A DNA stretch of 64,000 nucleotides from Parabacteroides sp. AM08-6 (GCF_003473295.1 NZ_QRMP01000007.1:63299-127298), one strand, 5' to 3'; positions 1 to 9,603 are shown, counted from the first letter of the stretch. Notes: generated from the letters alone by a model not told the origin. Numbers and translations are program-made.

Positions 1-750
1 GTTTTCCTGACAGATAAAGGAAGAGTGATTGTGATGGATGGAGGAATGAAAGATGAGACTCTTTTTCTGCGAGGGTTTATTGCTGCATTGGGGAATGAGG
101 TTGAAGCATGGATTGTTACTCATCCTCATAACGATCATGTAGGTGCATTGACTGAAATATTGAAAGAACCGAAAGGAATGAAAATACACAAAGTCTATCA
201 TTCTCGTTTTTCTGATGATTTGCTTCGGTGTGAGCAGCCTTATGATAAATATGCATTTGAATTTTACGAGGTCTTGGATAAATCAGGGATTGAAGTTCTC
301 AATCAAACAATACCAGGATTGACTGAAAGGATAGACGGATTGAATTTTAAGATACTGGGAGTAACAAATGAAGAATTTCGTATGAATCCATATAATAATT
401 CCAGTATGATTATTAGAGTATGGGATAAAGAGAAATCAATCGTTTTTTTAGGAGATGCCGGAGTTGAATGTGGAAATAAAGTTTTAACAGGTCCTTTCCG
501 GAAAGATTTGGACTGCGATTATTTGCAAGTAGCCCATCATGGACAGCAAGGGTGTAATGAACAGTTTTATAAGACAATAAAATTTAAAGCTTGCTTGTGG
601 CCAACTCCTCTCTGGGTATGGAACAACGATCAGGGACAAGGAATCAATACGGGAAATTTGAAAACTTTTGAGACCCGGCATTGGATGGATGAGATAGGGA
701 TTAAAGAGCACCACGTTACTTGCGTAGATGGATTATTTAAATTAGAATAG
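1..750 (+). CDS. MBL-fold metallo-hydrolase, 5'-truncated by window edge
   Basis: The reading frame is open to base 1, so the true start lies outside the window; the first possible start inside is GTG at 25. The protein shows the metallo-beta-lactamase metal-binding motif HPHNDHVGA followed later by FLGDAG and VAHHGQQG, the spacing seen in ComEC/Rec2-type MBL hydrolases. It probably hydrolyses a phosphoester or similar bond with two metal ions, but the substrate cannot be read from the sequence. No membrane segment is visible in this part. It ends 30 bp before rimO, so the two may be co-transcribed. Confidence 0.8.
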   Translation, partial: VFLTDKGRVIVMDGGMKDETLFLRGFIAALGNEVEAWIVTHPHNDHVGALTEILKEPKGMKIHKVYHSRFSDDLLRCEQPYDKYAFEFYEVLDKSGIEVLNQTIPGLTERIDGLNFKILGVTNEEFRMNPYNNSSMIIRVWDKEKSIVFLGDAGVECGNKVLTGPFRKDLDCDYLQVAHHGQQGCNEQFYKTIKFKACLWPTPLWVWNNDQGQGINTGNLKTFETRHWMDEIGIKEHHVTCVDGLFKLE

Positions 751-780
751 AACTTTCAGAGCTTTTTTTATCACAAAGAA

Positions 781-2076
781 ATGCGGAAAAATAAAGTAGA
801 TATTATTACACTGGGTTGTTCCAAAAATCTGGTAGACTCAGAGCAATTAATGCGCCAATTCGTTGCAAACGGTTATTCCGTCGAACATGACCCACATAAA
901 ATCAACGGGGAAATTGTTGTTGTCAATACTTGTGGTTTTATAGGGGATGCCCAGGAAGAATCCATTAATATGATTTTGGATTTGGGCGAAGCTAAGAAAA
1001 AAGGGAAGATAGGTAAGCTCTTTGTTATGGGCTGTCTTTCCGAACGTTTCCTGAAAGATTTGGAAAGAGAATTACCGGAAGTTGACCGTTTCTATGGAAA
1101 ATTCAATTGGAAAGAGTTATTGGCGGATTTGGGCAAATCGTATTACCGTGAATTGGCTTCCGACCGTATTCTGACGACTCCGAAACATTATGCTTATTTG
1201 AAAATAGCAGAAGGTTGCAATCGTACCTGTTCCTATTGTGCGATTCCTATCAGTACCGGACATTATCAATCTTTGCCAATGGAAGATATTGAAAGCCAGG
1301 TTCGTTTATTGGTGGAACGAGGCGTGAAAGAATTTCAGGTGATTGCGCAGGATTTGACTTATTATGGCCTTGACCTGTATAATCGATGCGCATTGCCGGA
1401 ACTGATAGAACGCTTGTCGGATATTCCGGGTGTGGAATGGATACGTCTGCATTATGGTTATCCTTCACATTTCCCTTACGATTTGCTGCGTGTGATGCGC
1501 GAACGAGAAAATGTTTGTAAATATATGGACATCGCTTTGCAGCATATCAGTAATCCGATGCTGAAGAAGATGCGGCGCAATATAACAAGCGAAGAAACGT
1601 ATGCTCTGATACAACGCATGCGTGAAGAAGTACCCGGATTACATTTGCGTACAACTCTCATGGTGGGTCATCCCGGCGAAACAGAACAGGATTTTGAAGA
1701 ACTGGTCGAGTTTGTCAAAAAAGTTCGTTTTGAACGCATGGGAGCTTTCGCCTACAGCCATGAAGAAGGTACTTACGCCTACAAGAATTATACGGATGAT
1801 GTCACTCCGGAAGTTAAGCAAGAGCGTTTGGACTATCTGATGCGTATACAGGAAAGAATTTCGGCTGATGTAAATACGGCTAAGATAGGAAAAGACTTCA
1901 AGGTGATTATCGACCGTGAAGAAGATGATTTTTATATCGGTCGCACGGAATTCGACTCTCCGGAGGTTGACCCGGAAATGCTAGTTTACAAAAACCAATT
2001 TTTGATACCCGGCCAGTTTTATCAAGTGAAAGTCGAAGAAGCACAAGCTTTTGATTTATACGGAGAAGTGTTTTAA
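781..2076 (+). CDS. rimO: Ribosomal protein S12 methylthiotransferase RimO
   Basis: A 431-aa radical-SAM methylthiotransferase that adds a methylthio group to an aspartate of ribosomal protein S12. The N-terminal UPF0004 domain begins with ITLGCSKNLVDSE and carries further cysteines (NTCGF, MGCLSE) for the second iron-sulfur cluster. The radical-SAM CxxxCxxC motif is CNRTCSYC at residues 146-153, and a TRAM-like domain closes the protein. The length is normal for RimO, and the GCSKN signature fits RimO better than MiaB. The start follows an A-rich leader without a Shine-Dalgarno sequence. Confidence 0.96.
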   Translation: MRKNKVDIITLGCSKNLVDSEQLMRQFVANGYSVEHDPHKINGEIVVVNTCGFIGDAQEESINMILDLGEAKKKGKIGKLFVMGCLSERFLKDLERELPEVDRFYGKFNWKELLADLGKSYYRELASDRILTTPKHYAYLKIAEGCNRTCSYCAIPISTGHYQSLPMEDIESQVRLLVERGVKEFQVIAQDLTYYGLDLYNRCALPELIERLSDIPGVEWIRLHYGYPSHFPYDLLRVMRERENVCKYMDIALQHISNPMLKKMRRNITSEETYALIQRMREEVPGLHLRTTLMVGHPGETEQDFEELVEFVKKVRFERMGAFAYSHEEGTYAYKNYTDDVTPEVKQERLDYLMRIQERISADVNTAKIGKDFKVIIDREEDDFYIGRTEFDSPEVDPEMLVYKNQFLIPGQFYQVKVEEAQAFDLYGEVF

Positions 2077-2145
2077 TGATATAAAAACTGCAAACAAGTT
2101 TGTTCGTTTACGAAAAAATAACTAATATAGCTGCATAATCTATTA

Positions 2146-2448
2146 ATGAATGTGGATATGAAAAACAGGGAATTGATAACGGAACTATCCTCACGAATGG
2201 AATGGACTTCTCAGGAAGTAACAGACACGCTTTCTGTGCTCAACTCCATAATCAGCTCCCGCCTAATGGATAACGATACAATATACTTACAAGGATTTGG
2301 ACAGTTTGAACTGAAAAAGAAAGCAGAACGGATAACTGTAAATCCATCGAATGGCAAACGTTATCTGGTTCCGCCTAAACTTGTTCCCGTTTTTAAACCC
2401 GGAACAACCTTGAAAACTAAACTTAAAGAAATGAGCAAAAATGAATAA
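2146..2448 (+). CDS. HU family DNA-binding protein
   Basis: A 100-aa protein with an HU/IHF fold: an N-terminal helical pair, then the beta-arm region GFGQFELKKKAERITVNPSNG. HU proteins bend and compact DNA. Its stop overlaps the start of the next, larger HU-like gene by 8 bp, so translation of the two is probably coupled. This diverged form is not the housekeeping HU of Bacteroidales, and the pair may act together. Confidence 0.85.
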   Translation: MNVDMKNRELITELSSRMEWTSQEVTDTLSVLNSIISSRLMDNDTIYLQGFGQFELKKKAERITVNPSNGKRYLVPPKLVPVFKPGTTLKTKLKEMSKNE

Positions 2449-3538
2449 CCGGCTGACAATACAGGATTTGGCTGGTTTGTTAGCCGAATATACTGGAAAA
2501 GACAAGACAAATACCGAGCGTTTTCTAAAAGAGTTCATCGCTGTTGTAACAAACGGTGTGTACGCCGATAAAATCGTAAAGGTAAAAGGACTGGGAACTT
2601 TTAAGATTATTACGGTCGAGAAACGTGAAAGCATCCATGTGAATACCGGCGAACGTTTTTTGATTCCCGAACATTATAAGTTCTCTTTTCTCCCGGACCG
2701 AGAGCTGAAAGAACTGGTCAACAAACCTTTCTCTTTTTTTGAGACAACCGAGCTGAATGAGACAACCGATTTCTCGGAACTGGATGTCTCTGAAGAAACG
2801 GAAGTGAAAGAGACGGAGGACGAATCTGTGGAAGAAGTAATGCCGGAAGAACAAATAGAAGAACAACTACCACAGCCTCAGCCGGAGAAAAATGCGGAGG
2901 AAGAAGCTCTTGCAATGCCGGAACAGGAAATTGCTCCTGAAACTATAATTCCGGAACCGGAACAACCAGTGAACGAACAGGAACCTTTACCGCCGAATCC
3001 TCCCACGACTATCCCAAAATCGTCAGTCAAGAGAAATTGGTTTATTGCGCTTTTTCTTCTTTTTTTGGTAGCCATGAATGTTTTCATTTATCTGAACCGT
3101 CATACTTTTCTGCAAAAAAAGGATATCGAACCAGTTACTGTAGAGGAAAAGCAGACCGTTCCGGTTCATATGCCGGACACAGCCACGGTATCGGTAGGAA
3201 ATCAAGATTCGATAACCGGTAAATCAGAAAATGAAATACCGGTAGCTGCACAATCAGCTCCGGATACGATTACAGTTAAGCAGACCGTGATTGGCCAGGA
3301 GAAAATAGAACCCGGTACCCACCTGACTCTTATCGCCCAGAAGTATTACGGGAAAAAAATATTCTGGGTTTACATCTATGAATACAATAAAGCAATCATA
3401 AAAAATCCGAATGATATTCCAATCGGGACGACTCTCGAAATACCCGCACCGGAAATATACGGCATTAATCCCCGCGACCGCGTCTCCTTGGAAAAAGCAG
3501 CAGCTCTCCAAACAGAGATAATAAACCGTGAGTTGTGA
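2441..3538 (+). CDS. HU-like domain / transmembrane / LysM fusion protein
   Basis: A 365-aa protein with three parts. Residues 1-95 are HU-like (GLGTFKIITVEKRESIHVN matches the HU beta-arm). Residues 105-195 are an acidic, Pro/Glu-rich linker. A single transmembrane helix follows at about 198-217 (FIALFLLFLVAMNVFIY). A LysM-like module sits at about 287-340 (GTHLTLIAQKYYGKKIFWVYIY...IPIGTTLEIP). If the HU part is cytoplasmic, the LysM part is periplasmic, which suggests a link between nucleoid and cell wall; that role is inference. It overlaps the upstream HU gene by 8 bp. Confidence 0.82.
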   Translation: MNNRLTIQDLAGLLAEYTGKDKTNTERFLKEFIAVVTNGVYADKIVKVKGLGTFKIITVEKRESIHVNTGERFLIPEHYKFSFLPDRELKELVNKPFSFFETTELNETTDFSELDVSEETEVKETEDESVEEVMPEEQIEEQLPQPQPEKNAEEEALAMPEQEIAPETIIPEPEQPVNEQEPLPPNPPTTIPKSSVKRNWFIALFLLFLVAMNVFIYLNRHTFLQKKDIEPVTVEEKQTVPVHMPDTATVSVGNQDSITGKSENEIPVAAQSAPDTITVKQTVIGQEKIEPGTHLTLIAQKYYGKKIFWVYIYEYNKAIIKNPNDIPIGTTLEIPAPEIYGINPRDRVSLEKAAALQTEIINREL

Positions 3539-3694
3539 CGGGAACTCTCCCTTTTAAGTAAAATAAAACAAAATAGATTTGTCCGGGTTAGTATTATTTA
3601 ACTGCGAAAGTGTAGAATACGAATTTAACATTTCTAATTTTGTGCAACTTAAAAAAATACAGAATAAACAATAACAATATAATTAAGAAAATCT

Positions 3695-4690
3695 ATGAGT
3701 CAGACAGTAGACATTCGTGAGTTGAACGAGCGAATCGAAAGTAAAAGTTCGTTTGTGAACATGATTACGATGGGAATGGACCAAGTAATTGTTGGACAGA
3801 AACATTTGGTTGAATCATTATTGATAGGTCTGCTTTCGGATGGACACATCCTTTTGGAAGGTGTTCCCGGTTTGGCAAAGACGTTGGCCATTAAGACCCT
3901 GGCATCACTGATTGATGCGAAATACAGCCGTATTCAGTTCACACCGGACTTGTTGCCGGCCGATGTTATAGGTACGATGATTTACAGTCAGAAAAATGAA
4001 GAATTCCTGGTTAAGCAAGGTCCGGTTTTTGCCAACTTTGTATTAGCCGATGAAATCAACCGTGCACCGGCTAAAGTGCAGAGTGCACTTCTGGAAGCCA
4101 TGCAGGAACGCCAGGTGACAATCAGCGAAAACACCTACAAACTGCCGGAACCTTTCTTGGTAATGGCCACCCAGAACCCGATTGAACAAGAAGGAACTTA
4201 TCCGTTGCCTGAAGCCCAGGTAGACCGTTTCATGCTGAAAGTCATCATCAACTATCCGAAGAAGGAAGAAGAAAAACTGATTATCCGCCAGAACATTTCG
4301 GGAGCTCGGCCGGAAATCAAACCTATTCTGAGCAAACAGGAAATCCTGGAAGCCCGCAATGTCGTTCGCGAAGTATATCTGGACGAAAAAATAGAACGCT
4401 ACATCGTCGACATCGTATTCGCCACCCGTTTCCCGCAGGAACATGGCCTGGCAAACCTGTCGAATATGATTTCGTTCGGAGCCTCCCCGCGTGCATCCAT
4501 CAACTTGGCATTGGCCGCCCGCGCATACGCGTTCATCAAACGCAGAGGTTATGTGATTCCGGAAGATGTCCGCGCCGTTTGCCACGACGTGATGCGCCAC
4601 CGTATCGGCTTGAGCTACGAAGCGGAAGCAAACAATTTGACTTCGGAAGAAGTTATCAGTGAAATCCTGAACAAGGTTGAAGTACCCTAA
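3695..4690 (+). CDS. MoxR-family AAA+ ATPase
   Basis: A 331-aa AAA+ ATPase with Walker A GVPGLAKT, Walker B LADEINR and the family stretch ATQNPIEQEGTYPLPEAQVDRF. MoxR proteins act as chaperones with VWA-domain partners; the downstream DUF58 and BatA/BatB VWA genes are the expected partners. A -7-like TAATTTTG at 3635-3642 lies 53 bp upstream of the ATG, but I see no clear -33 box. A 268-bp repeat-filled gap separates it from the next operon gene. Confidence 0.93.
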   Translation: MSQTVDIRELNERIESKSSFVNMITMGMDQVIVGQKHLVESLLIGLLSDGHILLEGVPGLAKTLAIKTLASLIDAKYSRIQFTPDLLPADVIGTMIYSQKNEEFLVKQGPVFANFVLADEINRAPAKVQSALLEAMQERQVTISENTYKLPEPFLVMATQNPIEQEGTYPLPEAQVDRFMLKVIINYPKKEEEKLIIRQNISGARPEIKPILSKQEILEARNVVREVYLDEKIERYIVDIVFATRFPQEHGLANLSNMISFGASPRASINLALAARAYAFIKRRGYVIPEDVRAVCHDVMRHRIGLSYEAEANNLTSEEVISEILNKVEVP

Positions 4691-4703
4691 ATCCGCGGAA
4701 TCT

Positions 4704-4925
4704 CCGTCCCGGGTTGGGACGAGAGAAAAACGAGTGGAAAGTGTCCGTCCCAAGTTGGGAAGAGCAAAAGCAAGCTGAAAAGTTGTCATCCCAAGTTGGG
4801 AAAGGCAAAAATAAGCTGAAAAGTTGTCGTCCCAAGTCGGGAAAAGCAAAAACAGGCTGAAAAGCTGTCGTCCCAAGTCGGGACGGCTCTGGAAAGGAAG
4901 AAACGGAGCTTTCCCAGGATGGGAA
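4704..4925. repeat. Six-copy 41-bp tandem repeat with a palindromic core
   Basis: The gap between the moxR and DUF58 genes holds six units with an exact 41-bp period; their cores start at 4708, 4749, 4790, 4831, 4872 and 4913. Each core is a version of TCCCAAGTTGGGA, a palindrome around a central G. The purine-rich spacers (AAAAGCAAAAACAGGCTGAAA type) are also similar in the middle copies. The first and last units are the most diverged. Each unit could form a short RNA hairpin within the operon transcript or bind a dimeric protein. No convincing gene occupies the segment. Confidence 0.9.
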
Positions 4926-4958
4926 AAGAAAAACAACATAAATTTCAACTGAAAAGGA

Positions 4959-5828
4959 ATGGAAACAAGTGAACTATTAAAAAAAGTCCGTCGGATTGAG
5001 ATAAAGACGCGCGGTTTGTCCCGGAATATATTTGCCGGGCAATACCATTCGGCTTTCAAAGGACGCGGTATGGCGTTCAGCGAAGTACGCGAATATCAAT
5101 ACGGCGACGATATCCGCGATATAGACTGGAATGTCACTGCCCGTTACGTCCGCCCCTACGTGAAAGTGTTTGAAGAGGAACGCGAACTGACAGTGATGTT
5201 GCTGATAGACGTATCCGGCAGTAGAGACTTTGGTTCCGTGAATGTGATGAAGAAAGAAATCATTACGGAAATAGCCGCCACGTTGGCCTTTTCGGCCATT
5301 CAAAACAATGATAAGATTGGCGTGGTGTTCTTCTCCGATAAGATAGAAAAGTTTATTCCTCCCCAGAAAGGGAAAAAACACATTCTATATATCATTCGCG
5401 AACTGATAGATTTTCATCCGGAAGAGAAAAAGACAAATATCGCCCAGGCACTGAAATATCTGACCAATGCCATAAAAAAGCGTTGCACGACATTCCTGAT
5501 TTCCGATTTCATCGATAAAGAAGGATTCAAGGACGCGCTCACCATTGCCAACCGCAAACACGACGTGGTGGCTATCCAGGTATATGACCGTCGCGAAACG
5601 GAACTCCCCTCTGTCGGCCTTATAAAGATAAAAGATGCTGAAACAGGAGTCGAACGTTGGGTGGACAGCTCGTCCGAGCGGGTCCGTGCGGCTTATAAGG
5701 AATGGTGGGACCGCCGTCAGGCAGCCATGAGCGATTCTTTCAAGAAATGCCGTGTCGATGCGGTATCTGTCCGGACAGAGGACGATTATGTGAAAGCATT
5801 AATTGCTCTTTTTGATAAACGTAATTAA
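4959..5828 (+). CDS. DUF58 domain protein of the bat operon
   Basis: A 289-aa DUF58 protein with the family signature FSEVREYQYGDDIRDIDWNVTAR near residue 50, followed by a VWA-like fold with a metal-site motif LLIDVSGSRDFG. It has no signal peptide or membrane segment, so it is cytoplasmic. DUF58 genes almost always sit between a MoxR ATPase and BatA-type VWA genes, as here, and are thought to form part of the envelope-stress/aerotolerance complex. The next gene starts 3 bp after its stop. Confidence 0.92.
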   Translation: METSELLKKVRRIEIKTRGLSRNIFAGQYHSAFKGRGMAFSEVREYQYGDDIRDIDWNVTARYVRPYVKVFEEERELTVMLLIDVSGSRDFGSVNVMKKEIITEIAATLAFSAIQNNDKIGVVFFSDKIEKFIPPQKGKKHILYIIRELIDFHPEEKKTNIAQALKYLTNAIKKRCTTFLISDFIDKEGFKDALTIANRKHDVVAIQVYDRRETELPSVGLIKIKDAETGVERWVDSSSERVRAAYKEWWDRRQAAMSDSFKKCRVDAVSVRTEDDYVKALIALFDKRN

Positions 5829-5831
5829 AGC

Positions 5832-6842
5832 ATGCAAATGAAATTAATAAAGAAAAGCATTCTGTTTCTTGCACTGGCCGGAACGTTTTTGACCGGAGGT
5901 AATACTTATGCGCAATCGACTCTGCTGGATGTGAAGGTCGACTCGGCAGCCATCCTTATCGGAGAACAGACTGTTTTACATTTGACATTGACGACCGACA
6001 AGGACAAAGGTGTGCAGCTTATCATTCCGCGCGATACCTTGATGCGTGGGGTAGAAGTGCTGGATATACCCAAGGCCGACTCCACTCTGATAGAGAACAA
6101 TCGCCTGCTGATAAAGCAAGACTTGTTGGTTACTTCGTTTGATTCATCTTTGTATCTCTTGCCCCCGTTTGTTGCGGTAGACGGTAGCGATACAATCTAT
6201 TCCAATCAGATAGCACTGAAAGTATCGACCGTTCCGGTAAATGTGGACAAACCGGAAGAATTTTACGATATCAAGAACGTTTGGAAACCGCTGTTTGTCC
6301 TGGCAGATTATTATCCTTGGATATTCGGTGTCTTGTTTGCACTCTTCCTGATATGCGTGATAGGCTATGTCATTCAACGTATTCGGAACAAGAAACCGAT
6401 TATCCCGTTCAAGAAGGCAGAACCCAAACTTCCGCCTTACGAACAGGCAATGAAGGAATTGGATGAAATCAAACAACAGAAACTCTGGCAACAAGGACTC
6501 AGTAAAGAATACCATACATTAATAACAGAAACGCTGCGCCGGTATATTGTGGAACGTTTCGGTATCAATGCGATGGAAATGACTTCGGGCGAAATTCTGG
6601 ATATTATCCGTAAGCAGGAAGAAGCAACTTCCGTTTATGAAAATCTGAAACAGATTATGCAATTGGCAGACTTTGTGAAATTTGCCAAGATGAATCCGTT
6701 ACCCGACGAAAATGATTTGAGTATGATGAATGCTTATCTGTTTATTAATCAGACAAAGCAGGTAGAAGTGCCGGCCGTGACAGAAGAAACGGCAGGAGAA
6801 AAACCTGCTGATACAAACGATTCAACTATAACAAAAGAATAA
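5832..6842 (+). CDS. Bat operon membrane protein of unknown function
   Basis: A 336-aa protein with a signal peptide (KSILFLALAGTFLTGGNTYA), a periplasmic beta-rich domain, one transmembrane helix at about residues 158-180 (WIFGVLFALFLICVIGYVIQ) and a cytoplasmic helical tail. The tail resembles the C-terminal parts of BatD-like proteins (LITETLRRYIVERFG...MTSGEIL). It sits in the standard Bacteroidales position between the DUF58 gene and batA, with only 1 bp to batA. A structural role in the Bat complex is inferred from context. Confidence 0.8.
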   Translation: MQMKLIKKSILFLALAGTFLTGGNTYAQSTLLDVKVDSAAILIGEQTVLHLTLTTDKDKGVQLIIPRDTLMRGVEVLDIPKADSTLIENNRLLIKQDLLVTSFDSSLYLLPPFVAVDGSDTIYSNQIALKVSTVPVNVDKPEEFYDIKNVWKPLFVLADYYPWIFGVLFALFLICVIGYVIQRIRNKKPIIPFKKAEPKLPPYEQAMKELDEIKQQKLWQQGLSKEYHTLITETLRRYIVERFGINAMEMTSGEILDIIRKQEEATSVYENLKQIMQLADFVKFAKMNPLPDENDLSMMNAYLFINQTKQVEVPAVTEETAGEKPADTNDSTITKE

Positions 6843-6843
6843 G

Positions 6844-7830
6844 ATGATATTTGCAAATCCGACATATCTGTATTTGTTATTATTGCTCATCCCGCTGATT
6901 GGATGGTATATCTACAAACTTAGCAAAAGTCAGGCAAGTTTGCAGGTCTCCTCTTCCGACGGTTTTGACGCACCGGGGGCAAGTTCTTGGAAAGTGTGGT
7001 TGCGCCATGTCCCGTTTATATTGCGCATGGCGGCTATTGGAGTCTTGATAGTGGTGTTGGCACGGCCGCAATCTACTAATAGTTGGCAAAATTCTTCGAC
7101 GGAGGGTATCGACATTGTGCTGGCAATGGATATTTCGACCAGTATGATGGCGATGGACTTGAAACCGAATCGCTTGGAAGCATCCAAAGATGTAGCTTCG
7201 GCTTTTATCAACGGCCGGCAAAACGATAATATCGGGTTGGTTGTATTTGCTGCGGAAAGCTTCACGCAATGTCCGCTGACAACCGACCATACTGTTTTGC
7301 TAAACCTTTTCAAAGATGTCCAGCCGGGTATTATCCAGGACGGGACGGCCATCGGTTTAGGACTTGCGAATGCGGTAAGTCGCATCAAGGATAGCCAGGC
7401 GAAATCGAAAGTAATCATCCTTCTAACCGATGGTGTGAACAATACCGGCGAAATCGCTCCGGTTACAGCAGCCGAAATAGCCAAGACATTTGGCATCCGA
7501 GTTTATACCATCGGCGTAGGAACGAGAGGAGAAGCACCTTTTCCGTATCAGACAGCTTTTGGTGTAAAAATCCAGAATCTACCGGTAGATATTGACGAAC
7601 CGACATTGAAGCAGATTGCTGCTACGACAGGCGGACAATATTTCCGGGCTACAGACAATACAAGTCTGAAGGAAATCTATTCCGAAATCGATAAAATGGA
7701 AAAGACTAAGATTAGCGTGCAAGAGTATAGCAAGAAGCAGGAGGAATATAAAAACTGGGCTTTGTTGCTGTTCTCATTGTTGCTGGTGGAGATATTATTG
7801 AGAAATACATTGTTAAGAAATATACCGTAA
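6844..7830 (+). CDS. batA: BatA, VWA-domain membrane protein
   Basis: A 328-aa protein: a short N-terminal hydrophobic hairpin (residues 5-20 and about 55-75), a von Willebrand A domain with the MIDAS motif DISTSM near residue 97 and LLTDGVNN further on, and a C-terminal transmembrane helix (WALLLFSLLLVEILL). The exposed VWA domain probably binds partner proteins through a metal ion. Gene order and topology match Bacteroides BatA, required for normal aerotolerance. It lies 13 bp before batB. Confidence 0.92.
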   Translation: MIFANPTYLYLLLLLIPLIGWYIYKLSKSQASLQVSSSDGFDAPGASSWKVWLRHVPFILRMAAIGVLIVVLARPQSTNSWQNSSTEGIDIVLAMDISTSMMAMDLKPNRLEASKDVASAFINGRQNDNIGLVVFAAESFTQCPLTTDHTVLLNLFKDVQPGIIQDGTAIGLGLANAVSRIKDSQAKSKVIILLTDGVNNTGEIAPVTAAEIAKTFGIRVYTIGVGTRGEAPFPYQTAFGVKIQNLPVDIDEPTLKQIAATTGGQYFRATDNTSLKEIYSEIDKMEKTKISVQEYSKKQEEYKNWALLLFSLLLVEILLRNTLLRNIP

Positions 7831-7843
7831 ATAAAAAAGGCTT

Positions 7844-9571
7844 ATGTTTCGTTTTGCACATCCGGAATTTTTATACTTGCTTTTTGTTCTTCCGGCATTG
7901 ATTGCATTTTATGTATATGCAATCATCCTGAAAAAAAAGGCAATAAAGAAATATGGTAATCCCGAATTGCTGGAAGAGTTGATGCCGGAGGTATCGCCCA
8001 AACGCCAGCACCTGAAGTTTTGGCTGTTGTTTGGAGCCATTGCGATGGTTATAATTGTGATAGCCGGACCTCAGTTCGGTTCCAAACTTGAAACGGTAAA
8101 ACGTCAGGGAGTAGAAATTATGGTCTGTCTCGACGTCTCCAATTCCATGTTGGCAGAAGATGTAACCCCGAACCGGTTGGAGAAGGCCAAACAAATGTTG
8201 TCCAAGCTGACAGATGGTTTCTCGAATGATAAAGTCGGGTTGATAGTTTTTGCCGGTGATGCTTTTACGCAGTTACCGATTACATCGGATTATGTATCGG
8301 CTAAAATGTTTTTATCATCAATCAATCCTTCGATGGTTTCGACACAAGGTACGGCAATCGGGGCTGCCATCAATCTGGCCATGCGCTCGTTTACTCCCAG
8401 TGAAACGTCGGATAAGGCTATTGTCTTGATAACCGATGGTGAAAACCATGAGGACGATGCGGTAAAAGCCGCTGCGGCAGCAGCCGAAAAAGGAATCCAT
8501 GTGAATATTGTCGGAATGGGAGACCCAAAGGGAACACCAATTCCCGTCGGAGGCAATAATGATTTCATGAAAGATAGGGAAGGGAATGTCGTTATTACTA
8601 AACTGAACGAAGAAATGTGTCAGGAAATAGCAGCAGCCGGGCATGGTACTTATGTGCGTGCCGATAATACAAATTCAGCCTTGCGAGCCTTGCAGAAAGA
8701 AATAGAAAAGATGAATAAATCGGAATTGGATAGTAAAGTGTATTCTGAATATGACGAACGCTTCCAGACATTTGCTTGGATTGCATTAATTCTTTTGCTG
8801 GTCGACTTCATGACATTGAGCCGGAAGAATCGTATTTTCAGAAAAGTAAAACTGTTTTCTTTGATTTTGCTATTCTGTTCCGGTGCAGCTTTTGCCCAAA
8901 AAGCGGAACGCAAGAATGTGCGTGAAGGAAATAAACTTTACGAACAGGAAAAATATACCGAATCAGAAATTGCTTATCGGAAAAGTTTGGATGTTAATCC
9001 CCGTTCAACGGAAGGAACTTACAATTTGGCTAATTCGCTATATAAACAGAAGAAGTTCCCGGAAGCGGCCGAACAGTATCAACTCGCAGCCGGACAAGCT
9101 GAAAAAATGATGGAAACACCGGAAGGAAGAACCCGGTTGGCTGAAATTTTTCATAATGTCGGAAATATTGGCATGCAGACGAAAGAATATGCCAAAAGTG
9201 TCGAAGCCTACAAACAATCTTTACGTTTAAATCCGAAAGATGATGAAACACGCTATAATTTAGCTTTGGCACAAAAATTGTTGCAAGATCAGCAGCAACA
9301 AAATGATGATCAGAACCAAGATCAAAATAAAGATCAGGACAAAGATCAAGATAAAAAGGATGACCAGCAGCAACAGCAGCAGGACCAGCAACAAGATAAT
9401 AAAAAAGATGATAAAACACAAGATCAGCAACATCAGAATGAGCAAATGAGCAAGGATAATGCTCAACAGATGTTGGATGCTTTCTTGCAGGACGAAAAGG
9501 AGACTCAAGAGAAAGTGAAGAAGGCGCAGGCACAGCAACAGCAGCGTCGTAAAACTGACAAAGAGTGGTAA
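7844..9571 (+). CDS. batB: BatB/BatC fusion: VWA plus TPR protein
   Basis: A 575-aa protein. Residues 1-325 repeat the BatA plan (two hydrophobic segments, VWA with DVSNSM, a further helix near 305-325). A second hydrophobic segment near 335-352 (LFSLILLFCSGAAFA) looks like an internal signal sequence and leads into TPR repeats at about 355-470. The C-terminus is an extremely Q/D/K-rich low-complexity tail (about 475-575). The length indicates a natural fusion of batB and batC. The tail ends 6 bp inside the longest batD frame. Confidence 0.9.
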   Translation: MFRFAHPEFLYLLFVLPALIAFYVYAIILKKKAIKKYGNPELLEELMPEVSPKRQHLKFWLLFGAIAMVIIVIAGPQFGSKLETVKRQGVEIMVCLDVSNSMLAEDVTPNRLEKAKQMLSKLTDGFSNDKVGLIVFAGDAFTQLPITSDYVSAKMFLSSINPSMVSTQGTAIGAAINLAMRSFTPSETSDKAIVLITDGENHEDDAVKAAAAAAEKGIHVNIVGMGDPKGTPIPVGGNNDFMKDREGNVVITKLNEEMCQEIAAAGHGTYVRADNTNSALRALQKEIEKMNKSELDSKVYSEYDERFQTFAWIALILLLVDFMTLSRKNRIFRKVKLFSLILLFCSGAAFAQKAERKNVREGNKLYEQEKYTESEIAYRKSLDVNPRSTEGTYNLANSLYKQKKFPEAAEQYQLAAGQAEKMMETPEGRTRLAEIFHNVGNIGMQTKEYAKSVEAYKQSLRLNPKDDETRYNLALAQKLLQDQQQQNDDQNQDQNKDQDKDQDKKDDQQQQQQDQQQDNKKDDKTQDQQHQNEQMSKDNAQQMLDAFLQDEKETQEKVKKAQAQQQQRRKTDKEW

Positions 9572-9603
9572 TGGAAAGAATAAATAAAAATAAGCTTGAT
9601 ATA

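Noticed and set aside
4043-5059. Long minus-strand reading frame (338 codons) across moxR and the repeat gap
   Set aside because: It is a shadow of the moxR and DUF58 genes kept open by the 41-bp repeats; the translation is repetitive and Phe-rich with no recognisable domain.
7844-9571. Frameshift joining batB and batC
   Set aside because: The frame is continuous, with an internal signal-like helix before the TPR part, and such BatB/BatC fusions are a normal Bacteroidales form.
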